From: Chitinophagaceae bacterium
Lineage (GTDB): Bacteria > Bacteroidota > Bacteroidia > Chitinophagales > Chitinophagaceae
Direction: 5' to 3'
Assembly: GCA_028288585.1 (NCBI GenBank)
Contig: JAQBNL010000005.1
Span: 1 to 32,713, forward strand
DNA length: 32,713 nt
Part shown: positions 1-7,589 of the stretch, piece after piece
How positions within the stretch are numbered: the stretch's first letter is position 1
How the letters are laid out: each line of letters starts with the position of its first letter
The notes under the pieces: model-generated
Seen by the model: the letters and a program-made list of their open reading frames with translations, nothing else
What the model was told of the DNA's origin: nothing
The model's database searches: none
Position numbers and translations under genes: made by a program

Positions 1-1779
1 GTGGATGAGCAAACAGGCCGTATACTCGATGGCAGAAGATACAGTGATGGCCTGCACCAGGCAATTGAAGCAAAAGAAAATGTGAAGATAGAAGCGGCTA
101 CGCAAACCTACGCCACCATTACATTACAGAACTACTTCAGGATGTACCATAAGCTGGCCGGTATGACGGGTACAGCAGAAACAGAAGCAGCTGAGCTTTG
201 GGATATTTACAAACTGGATGTGGTAACCATTCCAACCAATCTTCCTGTTACAAGAAAAGATACGCAGGATCTTGTTTACAAAACCAAGAGAGAAAAATAT
301 AAAGCAGTTATAGAAGAAGTTGCAAAAATGCGTGAAGCAGGAAGGCCAATTCTTGTGGGTACAACTTCGGTAGAGGTGAGTGAATTATTAAGCAGGATGC
401 TGAAGCAGGCACAGATTCCGCATAATGTATTAAATGCAAAACAACACCAGCGTGAAGCTCAGGTAGTTGCCGAAGCAGGCTTTGCAGGTGCAGTAACTAT
501 CGCAACAAACATGGCTGGTCGTGGTACAGATATTAAATTAGGGCCTGGTGTTGTGCAGTCCGGTGGCCTTGCTATTTTAGGAACTGAAAGACATGAGAGC
601 CGTCGTGTGGACAGGCAGCTTCGTGGACGTGCCGGCCGGCAGGGTGATCCGGGTACTTCTCAATTCTTTGTTTCGCTGGAAGATGACCTGATGCGTATGT
701 TTGGCAGTGACCGTATCGCTTCGTTGATGGACAGGATGGGTTACAAGGAAGGCGAGGTTATCCAGCACAGCATGATATCCAAGAGCATTGAAAGGGCACA
801 GAAAAAAGTGGAGGAAAATAACTTTGGAATAAGAAAAAGATTGTTGGAATATGATGATGTGATGAACAAGCAGCGCACCGTTATTTATGGTAAGCGTAAT
901 CATGCTTTGTTCGGAGAAAGACTGGCGCTCGATCTTGATAATGCATTTTATTCCGTTGCTGAAGGATTGATAATTTCCTTTAAAGAAACAGCAGACCACG
1001 AAGATTTTAAATTAGCTGCTATCCTGAATTTTGGAATCGATACTTCCATAACCGCAGAGGAACTGGAGAAAGATGATACCAATGTTTTAGCGGAGAGATT
1101 GTATGAAGAAGCGAAAGCGCATTACAATCAAAAGAACCAGGCGATGAGCCAGCAGACAATGCCTGTGATAAAAAATATTCGTAAAGAACAAGGCAGCCAT
1201 ATTGAAAATGTAGCCGTGCCATTCACGGATGGAAAGAAAGCCATACAGGCATTAGCTAATCTTGATAAAACAATTGCAACCAATGGCGAAGAACTGACCA
1301 ATGCTTTGGAACGCAGCCTCACGCTGGCTTTGATAGATGATGCATGGAAAGAACATTTACGGGCAATGGATGATCTGCGCCATAGTGTACAGACTGCCGG
1401 CTATGAGCAAAAAGATCCTTTGGTGATTTATAAGATAGAAGCATTCAATGCATTTAAGCAGATGGATGACCAGGTAAATAAAGATATCGTAAGCTTCCTG
1501 TGCCATTGCGGTATTCCTGCCGAACAGCAACAGCCGGGAAGAATAAAAGAAGGCCGTGAGCAAAGAACAGACATGAGTAAAATGCGCCAGCGCAAAGAAG
1601 AATTTGCAGGAGCATCGGCAGGTGGACCTGAATATCTCTCCAACGAAAATGATTACAACGATCCTTCAGAACCTATAAAACAGGAGCCGATAAAAGTCGG
1701 CCCTAAAACAGGAAGAAACGATCCTTGCCCTTGCGGTAGTGGTAAGAAGTTTAAGAACTGCCATGGGAGGGAAGCGTAG
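1..1779 (+). CDS. secA: Protein translocase subunit SecA, C-terminal part (5' end outside window)
   Basis: SecA is the ATPase motor that drives unfolded preproteins through the SecYEG channel at the inner membrane. The 592 residues seen are the C-terminal part of a protein that is usually about 1000 residues or more in Bacteroidota; the first codon of the window is internal, not a start. The second nucleotide-binding fold is visible, with [14 protein letters not shown] and the arginine-rich motif [18 protein letters not shown]. The helical wing and scaffold regions follow, with the [18 protein letters not shown] segment. The protein ends in a zinc-binding SEC-C tail (CPCGSG...NCHG), the usual site for SecB and phospholipid binding. 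The next gene starts 3 bases after the stop codon, so the two may be cotranscribed. The assignment is secure. Confidence 0.97.
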   Translation: MDEQTGRILDGRRYSDGLHQAIEAKENVKIEAATQTYATITLQNYFRMYHKLAGMTGTAETEAAELWDIYKLDVVTIPTNLPVTRKDTQDLVYKTKREKYKAVIEEVAKMREAGRPILVGTTSVEVSELLSRMLKQAQIPHNVLNAKQHQREAQVVAEAGFAGAVTIATNMAGRGTDIKLGPGVVQSGGLAILGTERHESRRVDRQLRGRAGRQGDPGTSQFFVSLEDDLMRMFGSDRIASLMDRMGYKEGEVIQHSMISKSIERAQKKVEENNFGIRKRLLEYDDVMNKQRTVIYGKRNHALFGERLALDLDNAFYSVAEGLIISFKETADHEDFKLAAILNFGIDTSITAEELEKDDTNVLAERLYEEAKAHYNQKNQAMSQQTMPVIKNIRKEQGSHIENVAVPFTDGKKAIQALANLDKTIATNGEELTNALERSLTLALIDDAWKEHLRAMDDLRHSVQTAGYEQKDPLVIYKIEAFNAFKQMDDQVNKDIVSFLCHCGIPAEQQQPGRIKEGREQRTDMSKMRQRKEEFAGASAGGPEYLSNENDYNDPSEPIKQEPIKVGPKTGRNDPCPCGSGKKFKNCHGREA

Positions 1780-1782
1780 GAT

Positions 1783-2208
1783 ATGAAAATGCTCAGAGAT
1801 AAAAATATAATTTGGCTCTTGTTATCATATGTTGTATTCCAATTAGGAACATTATTTCTTGGCGTAGGATTATTTTTTTTTGTTTATATAATCATTTACC
1901 TAATTGCAATCATTTATTCGGCCACCACAATTTCAAAGGCAATTAAACAAACAGGCAACTTAAATTTTTTGATTCGTTCACTACTACTTTTTTTCATTGC
2001 CAATCTTATTTTATTCTTGATTTATATCCCTACTTTAATCTACAATCCAGAAATTAACTGGAAACTCAAAGGAGAGATAGCGCAGGATCCAATGATTCTT
2101 CAGGTCTATGTTCCACCTATTTTTTTTGTCATTGCTTTAGTAATAATTACAGCGACTGCAATGATAAATAAAGATAGGTACAAGAGCGCTACGGTAAGGG
2201 AATTATAA
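1783..2208 (+). CDS. Small multi-pass membrane protein, function unknown
   Basis: This 141-residue protein is not recognised. It is very hydrophobic, with about four predicted membrane segments near residues 9-25, 27-49, 60-86 and 107-129. A soluble stretch of about 20 residues (INWKLKGEIAQDPM) lies between the third and fourth, and the tail is short and charged. ATG is taken at 1783, three bases after the secA stop codon; a second ATG two codons later is equally possible. Its base composition is more AT-rich than secA, as expected for a membrane protein. Close spacing suggests readthrough from secA, but nothing in the sequence ties it to secretion. It is probably a real gene because the reading frame is long and uniformly membrane-like. 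Confidence 0.75.
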   Translation: MKMLRDKNIIWLLLSYVVFQLGTLFLGVGLFFFVYIIIYLIAIIYSATTISKAIKQTGNLNFLIRSLLLFFIANLILFLIYIPTLIYNPEINWKLKGEIAQDPMILQVYVPPIFFVIALVIITATAMINKDRYKSATVREL

Positions 2209-2275
2209 CTTGCCAGTTCAATTAATAATTTACGCTGCTGAATAAACTTCAACTTTCTCAATTCTCCTGAGCAAT

Positions 2276-2350
2276 CCTTCGCCAAGCTCAGGATGACAAC
2301 TTCAGTTCTTTATTGTTACTAATGCTTGTCAGGCTGAGCCTGGCGAAGCC
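2276..2350. repeat. REP-like hairpin repeat, family A, copy 1
   Basis: A 23-base arm beginning CCTTCGCCAAGCTCAGG (2276-2298) is nearly complementary to the arm at 2327-2349 (TGTCAGGCTGAGCCTGGCG and following bases); about 20 of 23 positions pair. A second copy lies at 2838-2912. The core resembles short hairpin repeats commonly seen scattered between genes in Bacteroidota. The two copies flank the ORF at 2414-2710. No other structure is seen in the gap 2209-2413. Confidence 0.75.
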
Positions 2351-2413
2351 TTGATGAACAATGAGCCAATGTGCAGGAGTACGATACATTAGACGATAGC
2401 TATTCCAAAACAA

Positions 2414-2710
2414 TTATTTCCGAACCCTGCTGATAACTGCACCCAGCAGATCAACTACGTCCTGCTGAATAATACCGATCTGTTCAACTTCTTCTCCGGC
2501 TCTCCAATGCTCTCCTTCTTTAACCAGCGTAAGGCGTTGCGTGCCTTTGCCGGACTGGAGCAGCACATCGTAGGTTCCTGTAAGCTTTCCATCCCACGAA
2601 ATGGTTTCGGCAAGAGCCGCTTTGTAAAAAGTATTGCTTTGTGTGAAAGTGGTTGTAAAAACCAGGTGGTCGATTGTATCTGGTCCACCAGTGACAAGTT
2701 GGAAGTCCAT
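2414..2710 (-). CDS. Hypothetical protein, 98 residues
   Basis: Not recognised. The protein is soluble, with no signal peptide or membrane segment, and alternates beta-like stretches: DHLVFTTTFTQSNTF, GKLTGTYDVLLQSGKGTQRL, VKEGEHWRAGE. It ends in a helix, DVVDLLGAVISRVRK. This reads like a small beta-sheet protein with natural composition, which is why this frame is preferred over two overlapping open frames (2455-2697 minus, 2507-2734 plus). The start is ATG at 2710, with an AT-rich upstream sequence and no Shine-Dalgarno site. It lies alone between two copies of hairpin repeat family A and is convergent with the membrane-protein gene. It could be a conserved family hypothetical; function cannot be inferred. 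Confidence 0.6.
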   Translation of the reverse strand: MDFQLVTGGPDTIDHLVFTTTFTQSNTFYKAALAETISWDGKLTGTYDVLLQSGKGTQRLTLVKEGEHWRAGEEVEQIGIIQQDVVDLLGAVISRVRK

Positions 2711-2837
2711 ATTGATTTTGTTTTATACTATTAAGTTAGGAAAAAATTTTATCTGGCAACCGACCGATTTATGAGCGGCTTGTTTTCGATTCGTCTGGGT
2801 AGTTATTAATTTCAGCATCGCTACCTTGCTGAACGAT

Positions 2838-2912
2838 CCTTCGCCAGGCTCAGGATGACAACTTCAGTTTCTTAATTATACCAATGCCTGTCAGGCTGAG
2901 TTCATCGAAGCC
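2838..2912. repeat. REP-like hairpin repeat, family A, copy 2
   Basis: This is the second copy of the repeat at 2276-2350. Arm CCTTCGCCAGGCTCAGGATG (from 2838) pairs with the arm starting TGTCAGGCTGAG (2889-2912), although the outer part of the second arm has drifted (TTCATCGAAG). The loop is also shared with copy 1 (ACTTCAGTT...), so this is a true dispersed repeat rather than a chance palindrome. It occupies most of the gap 2711-3057, in which no convincing gene is seen. Confidence 0.7.
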
Positions 2913-3057
2913 TTGCTGAATAAAGATATAATGTACAAGGTACCCTACGATATACTCAGGATAAACTTGCCAATGAAGGTGAGCAGAGAATCCAAAGCTG
3001 ATAACAAAAAATTTAAAAAAAATTATATCTTCATGCTTACCAAGTTTAAAAGAAACT

Positions 3058-4158
3058 ATGCCTATCTACATGGATGTACATATCGTTCCCGGTGTAAAAG
3101 CCAGGGATGTGGCTGAAGCCCATACAAAGGATATGCTTCACCAGGAAGAATATGGCTGCAAATGCATGACCTATTGGATAGACGAACAACGGGAAACTAT
3201 ATTTTGCCTTATAGAAGCTCCAGACAAAGAAGCCGTGGAAGAGATGCATGGCAAGGCCCACGGGTTGATCCCCAATAAAATAATAGAAGTAAAGAGTACA
3301 CTGGTGGAATCTTTTTTAGGCCGGATATATGATCCGGCAGATGCAGAAATTTCAGATGACGGATTGAAAGTTTTCAGCGACCCTTCCTTTCGCATTTTGC
3401 TTGTAACAAAGATCAATGACCCGGTATTATTGAAATATAATTTAGGTACAGAAAAAGCGAATGAACTGCTGGGCCTGCATAATAACATTGTAAGAAAAAA
3501 TCTTACACAGTATGGCGGCAGCGAAGTGGAACATGGCGGCAATGGATTTATTATTTCTTTTGCATCGGCATCCAAGGCAGTTTCATGCGCTTTGGCTATT
3601 CAAAAAGAAATGCAGGCGGCCGATGCGGACGCATTAGGTTTCAGGATAGGTATCAATGGCGGCGAACCCTTAGGGAACACGAATAAACTGTTTGGTGATA
3701 CCATACAATTAGCGGGGCACATGTGTGCCATCACTAAAGATTTACAGATCGCCATCGCATCATCAGTTAAAGAACTTGTTTCAAAAGATCATTTTGAAGA
3801 CAACAGAAATAATTTTTTCTCTTTATCTCCCCAGGACGAAGTTTGCCTGGAATCATTATTCAACAAACTTGAAGAGAGCCTGCAGGATGCTGACTTTGAC
3901 GTTGATGATTATTGCCAGGCAATGGCAATGAGTAAATCACAATTGTACAGGAAAACAATTGCACTTACCGGCCTTGCGCCTAATTTATTGTTGAAAGATT
4001 TCAGACTTGAAAAGGCCAGGGAGCTAATGAAAAAACAACACTATAATATTTCGCAGATAACATTTGATTCAGGATTCTCCAGTCCTTCCTATTTTACTAA
4101 ATGTTTTAAAAAGAAATATGGCCTTCTCCCGATGGCTTATCTTGACATGCTGCATTAA
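3058..4158 (+). CDS. Fusion regulator: DUF4242 domain, degenerate class III cyclase domain, AraC-type DNA-binding domain
   Basis: This 366-residue cytoplasmic protein has three parts. Residues 1-78 match the DUF4242/SCO4226 nickel-binding family (MDVHIVPGV, VAEAHTKD, CLIEAPDKEAVEEMHGKAHG), with the family histidines at 8, 22, 64 and 68. Residues about 108-245 have the layout of a class III nucleotide cyclase (FRIGINGGEP, FGDTIQLAG), but the two metal-binding aspartates are replaced by Lys118 and Asn162 (GNG for GDG), and the Asn/Arg catalytic pair by Gln217 and His221. Catalysis is therefore unlikely. Residues about 265-366 form an AraC-type double helix-turn-helix ending ITFDSGFSSPSYFTKCFKKKYG. 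The inferred role is a transcription factor that senses a ligand or metal through the first two domains. Its likely targets are the downstream secreted DUF4242 gene and lipoprotein gene. The domain calls are firm; the signal is unknown. Confidence 0.88.
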   Translation: MPIYMDVHIVPGVKARDVAEAHTKDMLHQEEYGCKCMTYWIDEQRETIFCLIEAPDKEAVEEMHGKAHGLIPNKIIEVKSTLVESFLGRIYDPADAEISDDGLKVFSDPSFRILLVTKINDPVLLKYNLGTEKANELLGLHNNIVRKNLTQYGGSEVEHGGNGFIISFASASKAVSCALAIQKEMQAADADALGFRIGINGGEPLGNTNKLFGDTIQLAGHMCAITKDLQIAIASSVKELVSKDHFEDNRNNFFSLSPQDEVCLESLFNKLEESLQDADFDVDDYCQAMAMSKSQLYRKTIALTGLAPNLLLKDFRLEKARELMKKQHYNISQITFDSGFSSPSYFTKCFKKKYGLLPMAYLDMLH

Positions 4159-4245
4159 TCTGTTATGGGTTATGGGTTTTTCTACGCTTTTAAATATCCC
4201 TTAAAACTTAATTATTTTTCCAATTATTCGTAACCCAGATTCAAT

Positions 4246-4302
4246 TTTACCATTTATTGAATCATTTGTCTCATACCATTTACCATTCATTGAACGATTT
4301 GT
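4246..4302. promoter_or_regulatory. Tandem 24-bp direct repeat, candidate operator for the AraC-type regulator
   Basis: Two direct repeats, 4246-4269 and 4279-4302, both begin TTTACCATT and share 21 of 24 bases. The period is 33 bp, close to three helical turns, so both copies would face the same side of the DNA. They end 27 bases before a -7 element and directly follow the gene for an AraC-type protein. AraC-family activators typically bind such direct repeats just upstream of the core promoter. Binding itself is an inference. The rest of the gap 4159-4365 holds only AT-rich sequence and the promoter. Confidence 0.6.
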
Positions 4303-4328
4303 TATAGCACTTCGGCATTTTGTGATAT

Positions 4329-4336
4329 TATATTTG
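4329..4336 (+). promoter_or_regulatory. Promoter -7 element of the secreted DUF4242 gene
   Basis: TATATTTG fits the Bacteroidota -7 consensus TAnnTTTG, 29 bases before the start codon. No TTG or TTTG lies at the normal spacing of about 17-23 bases. The nearest TTTG is inside the second operator repeat, 27 bases away. A weak -33 region fits a promoter that needs an activator. Confidence 0.5.
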
Positions 4337-4365
4337 AATATCTAAAAACCTTAAAAATAAATGTT

Positions 4366-4755
4366 ATGAAAAAAATTATCAACGGCCGCAATGTAGCAGT
4401 TGCAATCATGCTTTTCATTGGTTCTGCAACCATGGCCCAAACAACAACAAACAATTTAAAAACTACTCAAACAACAGAAATGAAAACTTATTTGATTGAA
4501 AGAGAAATACCCGGTGCCGGTAAATTAACCCCGGAACAATTAAAGAGTATTTCACAAACTTCCTGCTCTGTACTCAAAGAAATGGGACCACGTATCGAAT
4601 GGATACAGAGCTATGTAACGGGAAATAAAATTTATTGTATTTACAAAGCCGAAAACGAAGAGCTCATCAGGGAGCATGCTAAAAAAGGCGGGTTTCCTGC
4701 TAATGTAATCGTTGAAGTTCCATCTGTAATAAGCCCGGCTACCGCAAAGAAGTAG
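4366..4755 (+). CDS. Secreted DUF4242 (SCO4226-like) protein
   Basis: This 129-residue protein starts with an export signal (MKKIINGRN then a hydrophobic stretch ending TMAQ, residues 1-25), so it should be periplasmic or released. After a Thr/Gln/Asn-rich spacer (TTTNNLKTTQTT), residues about 40-122 form a DUF4242 domain: MKTYLIEREIPGAGKL, the SQTSCSVLKEMGPRIEW segment, KIYCIYKAENEELIREHAKKGGFPA. The family has ferredoxin-like folds, and one characterised actinobacterial member binds nickel. Whether this branch binds metal is not shown. The preceding gene encodes a regulator with its own N-terminal DUF4242 domain. The shared domain, together with the repeat upstream, suggests the two work on the same signal. 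The domain assignment is good; the role is unknown. Confidence 0.87.
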   Translation: MKKIINGRNVAVAIMLFIGSATMAQTTTNNLKTTQTTEMKTYLIEREIPGAGKLTPEQLKSISQTSCSVLKEMGPRIEWIQSYVTGNKIYCIYKAENEELIREHAKKGGFPANVIVEVPSVISPATAKK

Positions 4756-4913
4756 TTATCAAAAAAGCTATCGCCGGAATTTCCTGTTAACGGTTATTCA
4801 TTCCCCGTATTGCTGATCCTGCAAAACAGGCGTATGCTAAATCTATGTACCATATTGAAGCTCCGCTACAGTGTATGCTGTAGGTAATAATACTTATTAT
4901 AAAACTAAAAAAA

Positions 4914-4918
4914 GGAGG
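4914..4918 (+). promoter_or_regulatory. Strong Shine-Dalgarno site that fixes the lipoprotein start
   Basis: AAAGGAGG ends 6 bases before ATG 4925, an ideal Shine-Dalgarno arrangement. Most genes in this window have none, as is usual in Bacteroidota. It argues for the start at 4925 rather than the in-frame GTG at 4871. Confidence 0.75.
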
Positions 4919-4924
4919 TCAAAA

Positions 4925-5536
4925 ATGAAAAAGTTATTTAATAAACTTAAAGGCATCAATACCAAAAATGTTACTGGGTATTTGGCTCTATTGCTGGGTA
5001 CATTATTATTTATGGGCTGTAAGAAAGAGGCTATAAATGAAACTAAAAATCAGGTTGAACTGTTGAGCAGTAAGGCTTCGGCAGTAAACAGCAGTAGTAT
5101 GAAAACCGATGCGGAATTTATGAATATGTATAGTGGTCTCAGCAAACAGACAACCCTGGAATTACAACAGGCACGTGCTGCAACTGCCCGGTATCGCAAC
5201 ATTGAAAATGCGCTAAAAGACGGTTATACAAATATTGGGGTTGACGTGGAAAACATGGGCCATCATTACATGAATCCCTCACTGGTGGATGGAACATTTG
5301 ACATCAGGAAACCTGAAATCCTGGTGTATAACGGGCATGATGATGGAACACAGGAACTGGTTGCTGTAGAATACGCAGTTCCTCTTTCAGCTCCAATGCC
5401 TGAAGGTTTTACCGGCTCAGCGGATGTATGGAATGGCACTTCAGGTTTTCCATTATGGCTGGTACATGCATGGGTATGGGCTTACAATCCTGATGGTGTT
5501 TTTAACTGGACCAATCCATCGGTACATCTGCATTAG
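4925..5536 (+). CDS. Putative lipoprotein, uncharacterised family
   Basis: This 203-residue protein has a lipoprotein signal: a basic N-terminus, the hydrophobic run YLALLLGTLLFMG, then Cys32 followed by KKE. It should therefore be lipid-anchored. The mature part has a helical segment (LSKQTTLELQQARAATARYR). A compact C-terminal domain follows, containing NMGHHYMNPSLVDGTFDIRK, PEILVYNGHDDGT, VAVEYAVPL and HAWVWAYNPDGVFNWTNPSVHLH. The pattern of His-Tyr-x-Asn-Pro, DGxFDxxxPE and late His/Trp residues resembles a widespread family of unnamed secreted bacterial proteins. The clustered histidines could bind metal, but this is inference. It follows the secreted DUF4242 gene by 169 bases and may be in the same regulon. 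Start chosen at ATG 4925 because of the Shine-Dalgarno site. Confidence 0.8.
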   Translation: MKKLFNKLKGINTKNVTGYLALLLGTLLFMGCKKEAINETKNQVELLSSKASAVNSSSMKTDAEFMNMYSGLSKQTTLELQQARAATARYRNIENALKDGYTNIGVDVENMGHHYMNPSLVDGTFDIRKPEILVYNGHDDGTQELVAVEYAVPLSAPMPEGFTGSADVWNGTSGFPLWLVHAWVWAYNPDGVFNWTNPSVHLH

Positions 5537-5563
5537 AACAATAAAGGGGAATGGATTTTATAT

Positions 5564-5632
5564 TTAAATGTTGAGTGTTGAATATTGCTTATTGATTGTT
5601 TCGTAAGTTAATATTCAACACTCAACATTTAA
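5564..5632. terminator. Perfect 23-bp inverted repeat between convergent genes
   Basis: The arm TTAAATGTTGAGTGTTGAAT and its last three bases (5564-5586) are perfectly complementary to 5610-5632, with a 23-base loop. It sits between the lipoprotein gene and the convergent OsmC gene, where a two-way terminator is expected. The stem is AT-rich and has no clear T-run, and sequences of this kind recur between genes in Bacteroidota. It may be a dispersed repeat serving as a terminator. Confidence 0.65.
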
Positions 5633-5663
5633 TACAATGTTCAAGTGGGAAGGTTTGCTAAGA

Positions 5664-6164
5664 TTATTGAAATTGAGTTTCCACGCTAACGCCTTTAACT
5701 AATGTTTGATATACCACGCAATATCTTTCAGTAAGTTTTTTAAGACTTTCCATTTGTTCAGCAGTAGCGTTTGAATCAAGATTGAATTGTAAACGGATTG
5801 TTTTAAAGCCAACAGGAACTTCTTTTGAAACACCTAAAGTGCCTTTGAAATCTAAGTCTCCTTCTGCCTTAATAGTACCACCCTTTATTTCAACTTCAAT
5901 AGCGGTTGCCACTGCCTGTAACGTAACACCAGCGCAAGCAACCAATGCTTCAAGAAGCATATCTCCTGAGCAAGCCAGCAAACCTGTTCCGCCTGTAGCA
6001 GGGTGAAGACCTGCCTCAATTATTGCTTTGCCGGTTTCTACCCTGCAGGATATTCCTTCTCCAATTTTCCCTTCGGCCTTTAATGTAATAATTGCAGAGC
6101 CGGGTTCACTCCGGTATTTTTCTTTAAGAGGTGCCTGCAGGTTTTTAAGTTCTGTAGAATTCAT
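5664..6164 (-). CDS. OsmC family protein
   Basis: This 166-residue protein is an OsmC/Ohr-fold protein, a family of thiol peroxidases that reduce organic hydroperoxides in the cytoplasm. The family layout is clear: an N-terminal beta region, then the long helix segment GDMLLEALVACAGVTLQAVA containing Cys77, and the C-terminal block LTERYCVVYQTL with Cys149. These two cysteines occupy the positions of the redox pair. Cys65 (LLACSG) is an extra residue. It lacks the specific motifs that would place it firmly in the OsmC or Ohr subgroup, so the substrate is open. It has no signal peptide. It stands alone, convergent with the lipoprotein gene. About 80 bases upstream separate it from the amidohydrolase gene, with no obvious structure. 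Confidence 0.9.
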   Translation of the reverse strand: MNSTELKNLQAPLKEKYRSEPGSAIITLKAEGKIGEGISCRVETGKAIIEAGLHPATGGTGLLACSGDMLLEALVACAGVTLQAVATAIEVEIKGGTIKAEGDLDFKGTLGVSKEVPVGFKTIRLQFNLDSNATAEQMESLKKLTERYCVVYQTLVKGVSVETQFQ

Positions 6165-6243
6165 AATTACAATTTTAATAGTTTGAAGAGCTGGAACATT
6201 GTAGTCATGGCCTATGGCTTGTATCGGGGCTGAACGAATATAA

Positions 6244-7569
6244 TTATTTCAATCCATATTTATATTTATACCTCTCGTAAAGCTGTGTATGTTTATTGGC
6301 AAGATTTATTTCCCGGCCCTGGATAAATGCATTTGTTATCACACTGCTTTTCATGTCTAAAATATCACCCTCACTTATTACAATGTTTGCATCTTTACCG
6401 GTTTCAATAGATCCTGTTCTGTTAGCTATACCCAAAATTTTTGCGGCATTTAATGTAATTGCAGACAGGGCTTCTTCTTTTGTCAATCCATTAGCCACTG
6501 CTGTGCCTGCATTAAACATTAAATTTCTGCCACGGGTAGTGCCATCATTATCACTGATAGCAAATAAAACACCTGCTTTTTGTAACATGTAGGGCGTTTT
6601 AAAAGGCTGGTCAACATCATCATCAATGGTTTGCGGTAAACTATGCATTTGCTGAAGTATAACAGCAACATTATTTTGTTTAAGAAGATCGGCTATCTGC
6701 CAGCTTTCACTGCCACCTGCAATTACTACATCAAATCCAAATTCAGTAACAAAATCAATGGCCAGCAACATCTCCTTTACCGCATTGCAATGCACAAATA
6801 ATTTTTGTGTTCTGTTGAACAAACCTTTTGTTGCTTCAAATTTTAAATTGGTTTGTTTGTGAGTTGCTTCTGCCAAATATCCTTTCGCCTCTTTGAAAAA
6901 CATTTTTACTTTATCCACTTTATCAAGCGCTGCTTTTACAGGATCAACCTGTGGCTGCTGTGGGTTTAAAAAGAATGCAAAGCGGTTTGTACGGGCAAGC
7001 ATTGAGGGCATGTTGAAATGCATATTTCCATCCATGCGATAGGCTGCATCTTCCCAGTTCCACGCATCCAGTTGCACAACAGAAGAAGTGCCTGTAATTA
7101 ATGTAGAAGAAGCGGATTCTTCATCCTGCGGAATAACATTAGCCAGTAAAATTCCATTTGATCGTAAAGTATTGATCACTTTTGAATCAGTATTATAGGC
7201 TGTTATAGCACGGATAGAAGGATTCATATCGCCTAACTCATCATAATCATTAGCGCCTCTTACACCTGATGAAACTTCTTTAAGCCCGAGATTGGTTATG
7301 CTGCTGATAAGGCCAGGGTAAACATGTTTTCCCCTTGCATCAATAACTCTTGAAGTGCCTGTTAAGGCATTGCTTCCAACACTTTCAATTTTACCATTGG
7401 TTACTTTTATTGTGCCATCACTTATTACCTGGCCATTGCCAACATGTATGGTTGCATTTGTAATAAAGAAAGTACCTTTTTGTTCAGGTGCAGGATAAAT
7501 TGTTTCCTGTGCTTTGCATACCTGGGTAAAAATTGTAAGTGCGATAAAGATTTTTATATATTGTTTCAT
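6244..7569 (-). CDS. Exported amidohydrolase-like protein lacking the N-terminal metal motif
   Basis: This 441-residue protein has a signal peptide (MKQYIKIFIALTIFTQVCKA) and the layout of a urease-superfamily amidohydrolase. It starts with a small beta domain (DGTIKVTNGKIESVGSNAL) and ends with NAAKILGIANRTGSIETGKDANIVI. However, the usual PGxIDxHxH metal motif reads PGLISSITNLG, so both histidines are gone. The second His-containing strand is replaced by VVIAGGSE. Only ISDNDG remains near the position of the catalytic aspartate. It is probably non-catalytic or a binding partner. It is the second gene of a pair, 20 bases after the larger amidohydrolase gene, so the two are almost certainly cotranscribed and may form one periplasmic complex. 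Confidence 0.88.
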   Translation of the reverse strand: MKQYIKIFIALTIFTQVCKAQETIYPAPEQKGTFFITNATIHVGNGQVISDGTIKVTNGKIESVGSNALTGTSRVIDARGKHVYPGLISSITNLGLKEVSSGVRGANDYDELGDMNPSIRAITAYNTDSKVINTLRSNGILLANVIPQDEESASSTLITGTSSVVQLDAWNWEDAAYRMDGNMHFNMPSMLARTNRFAFFLNPQQPQVDPVKAALDKVDKVKMFFKEAKGYLAEATHKQTNLKFEATKGLFNRTQKLFVHCNAVKEMLLAIDFVTEFGFDVVIAGGSESWQIADLLKQNNVAVILQQMHSLPQTIDDDVDQPFKTPYMLQKAGVLFAISDNDGTTRGRNLMFNAGTAVANGLTKEEALSAITLNAAKILGIANRTGSIETGKDANIVISEGDILDMKSSVITNAFIQGREINLANKHTQLYERYKYKYGLK

Positions 7570-7589
7570 TTATAGAAATTTAAATTTTA

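Noticed and set aside
2455-2734. Two further open frames over the 98-residue ORF (2455-2697 minus, 2507-2734 plus)
   Set aside because: Their translations lack regular structure; the 2414-2710 frame reads as a plausible folded protein.
2913-3116. 67-residue plus-strand ORF between the repeat and the regulator
   Set aside because: It overlaps the start of the regulator gene, begins in repeat sequence and has no protein-like pattern.
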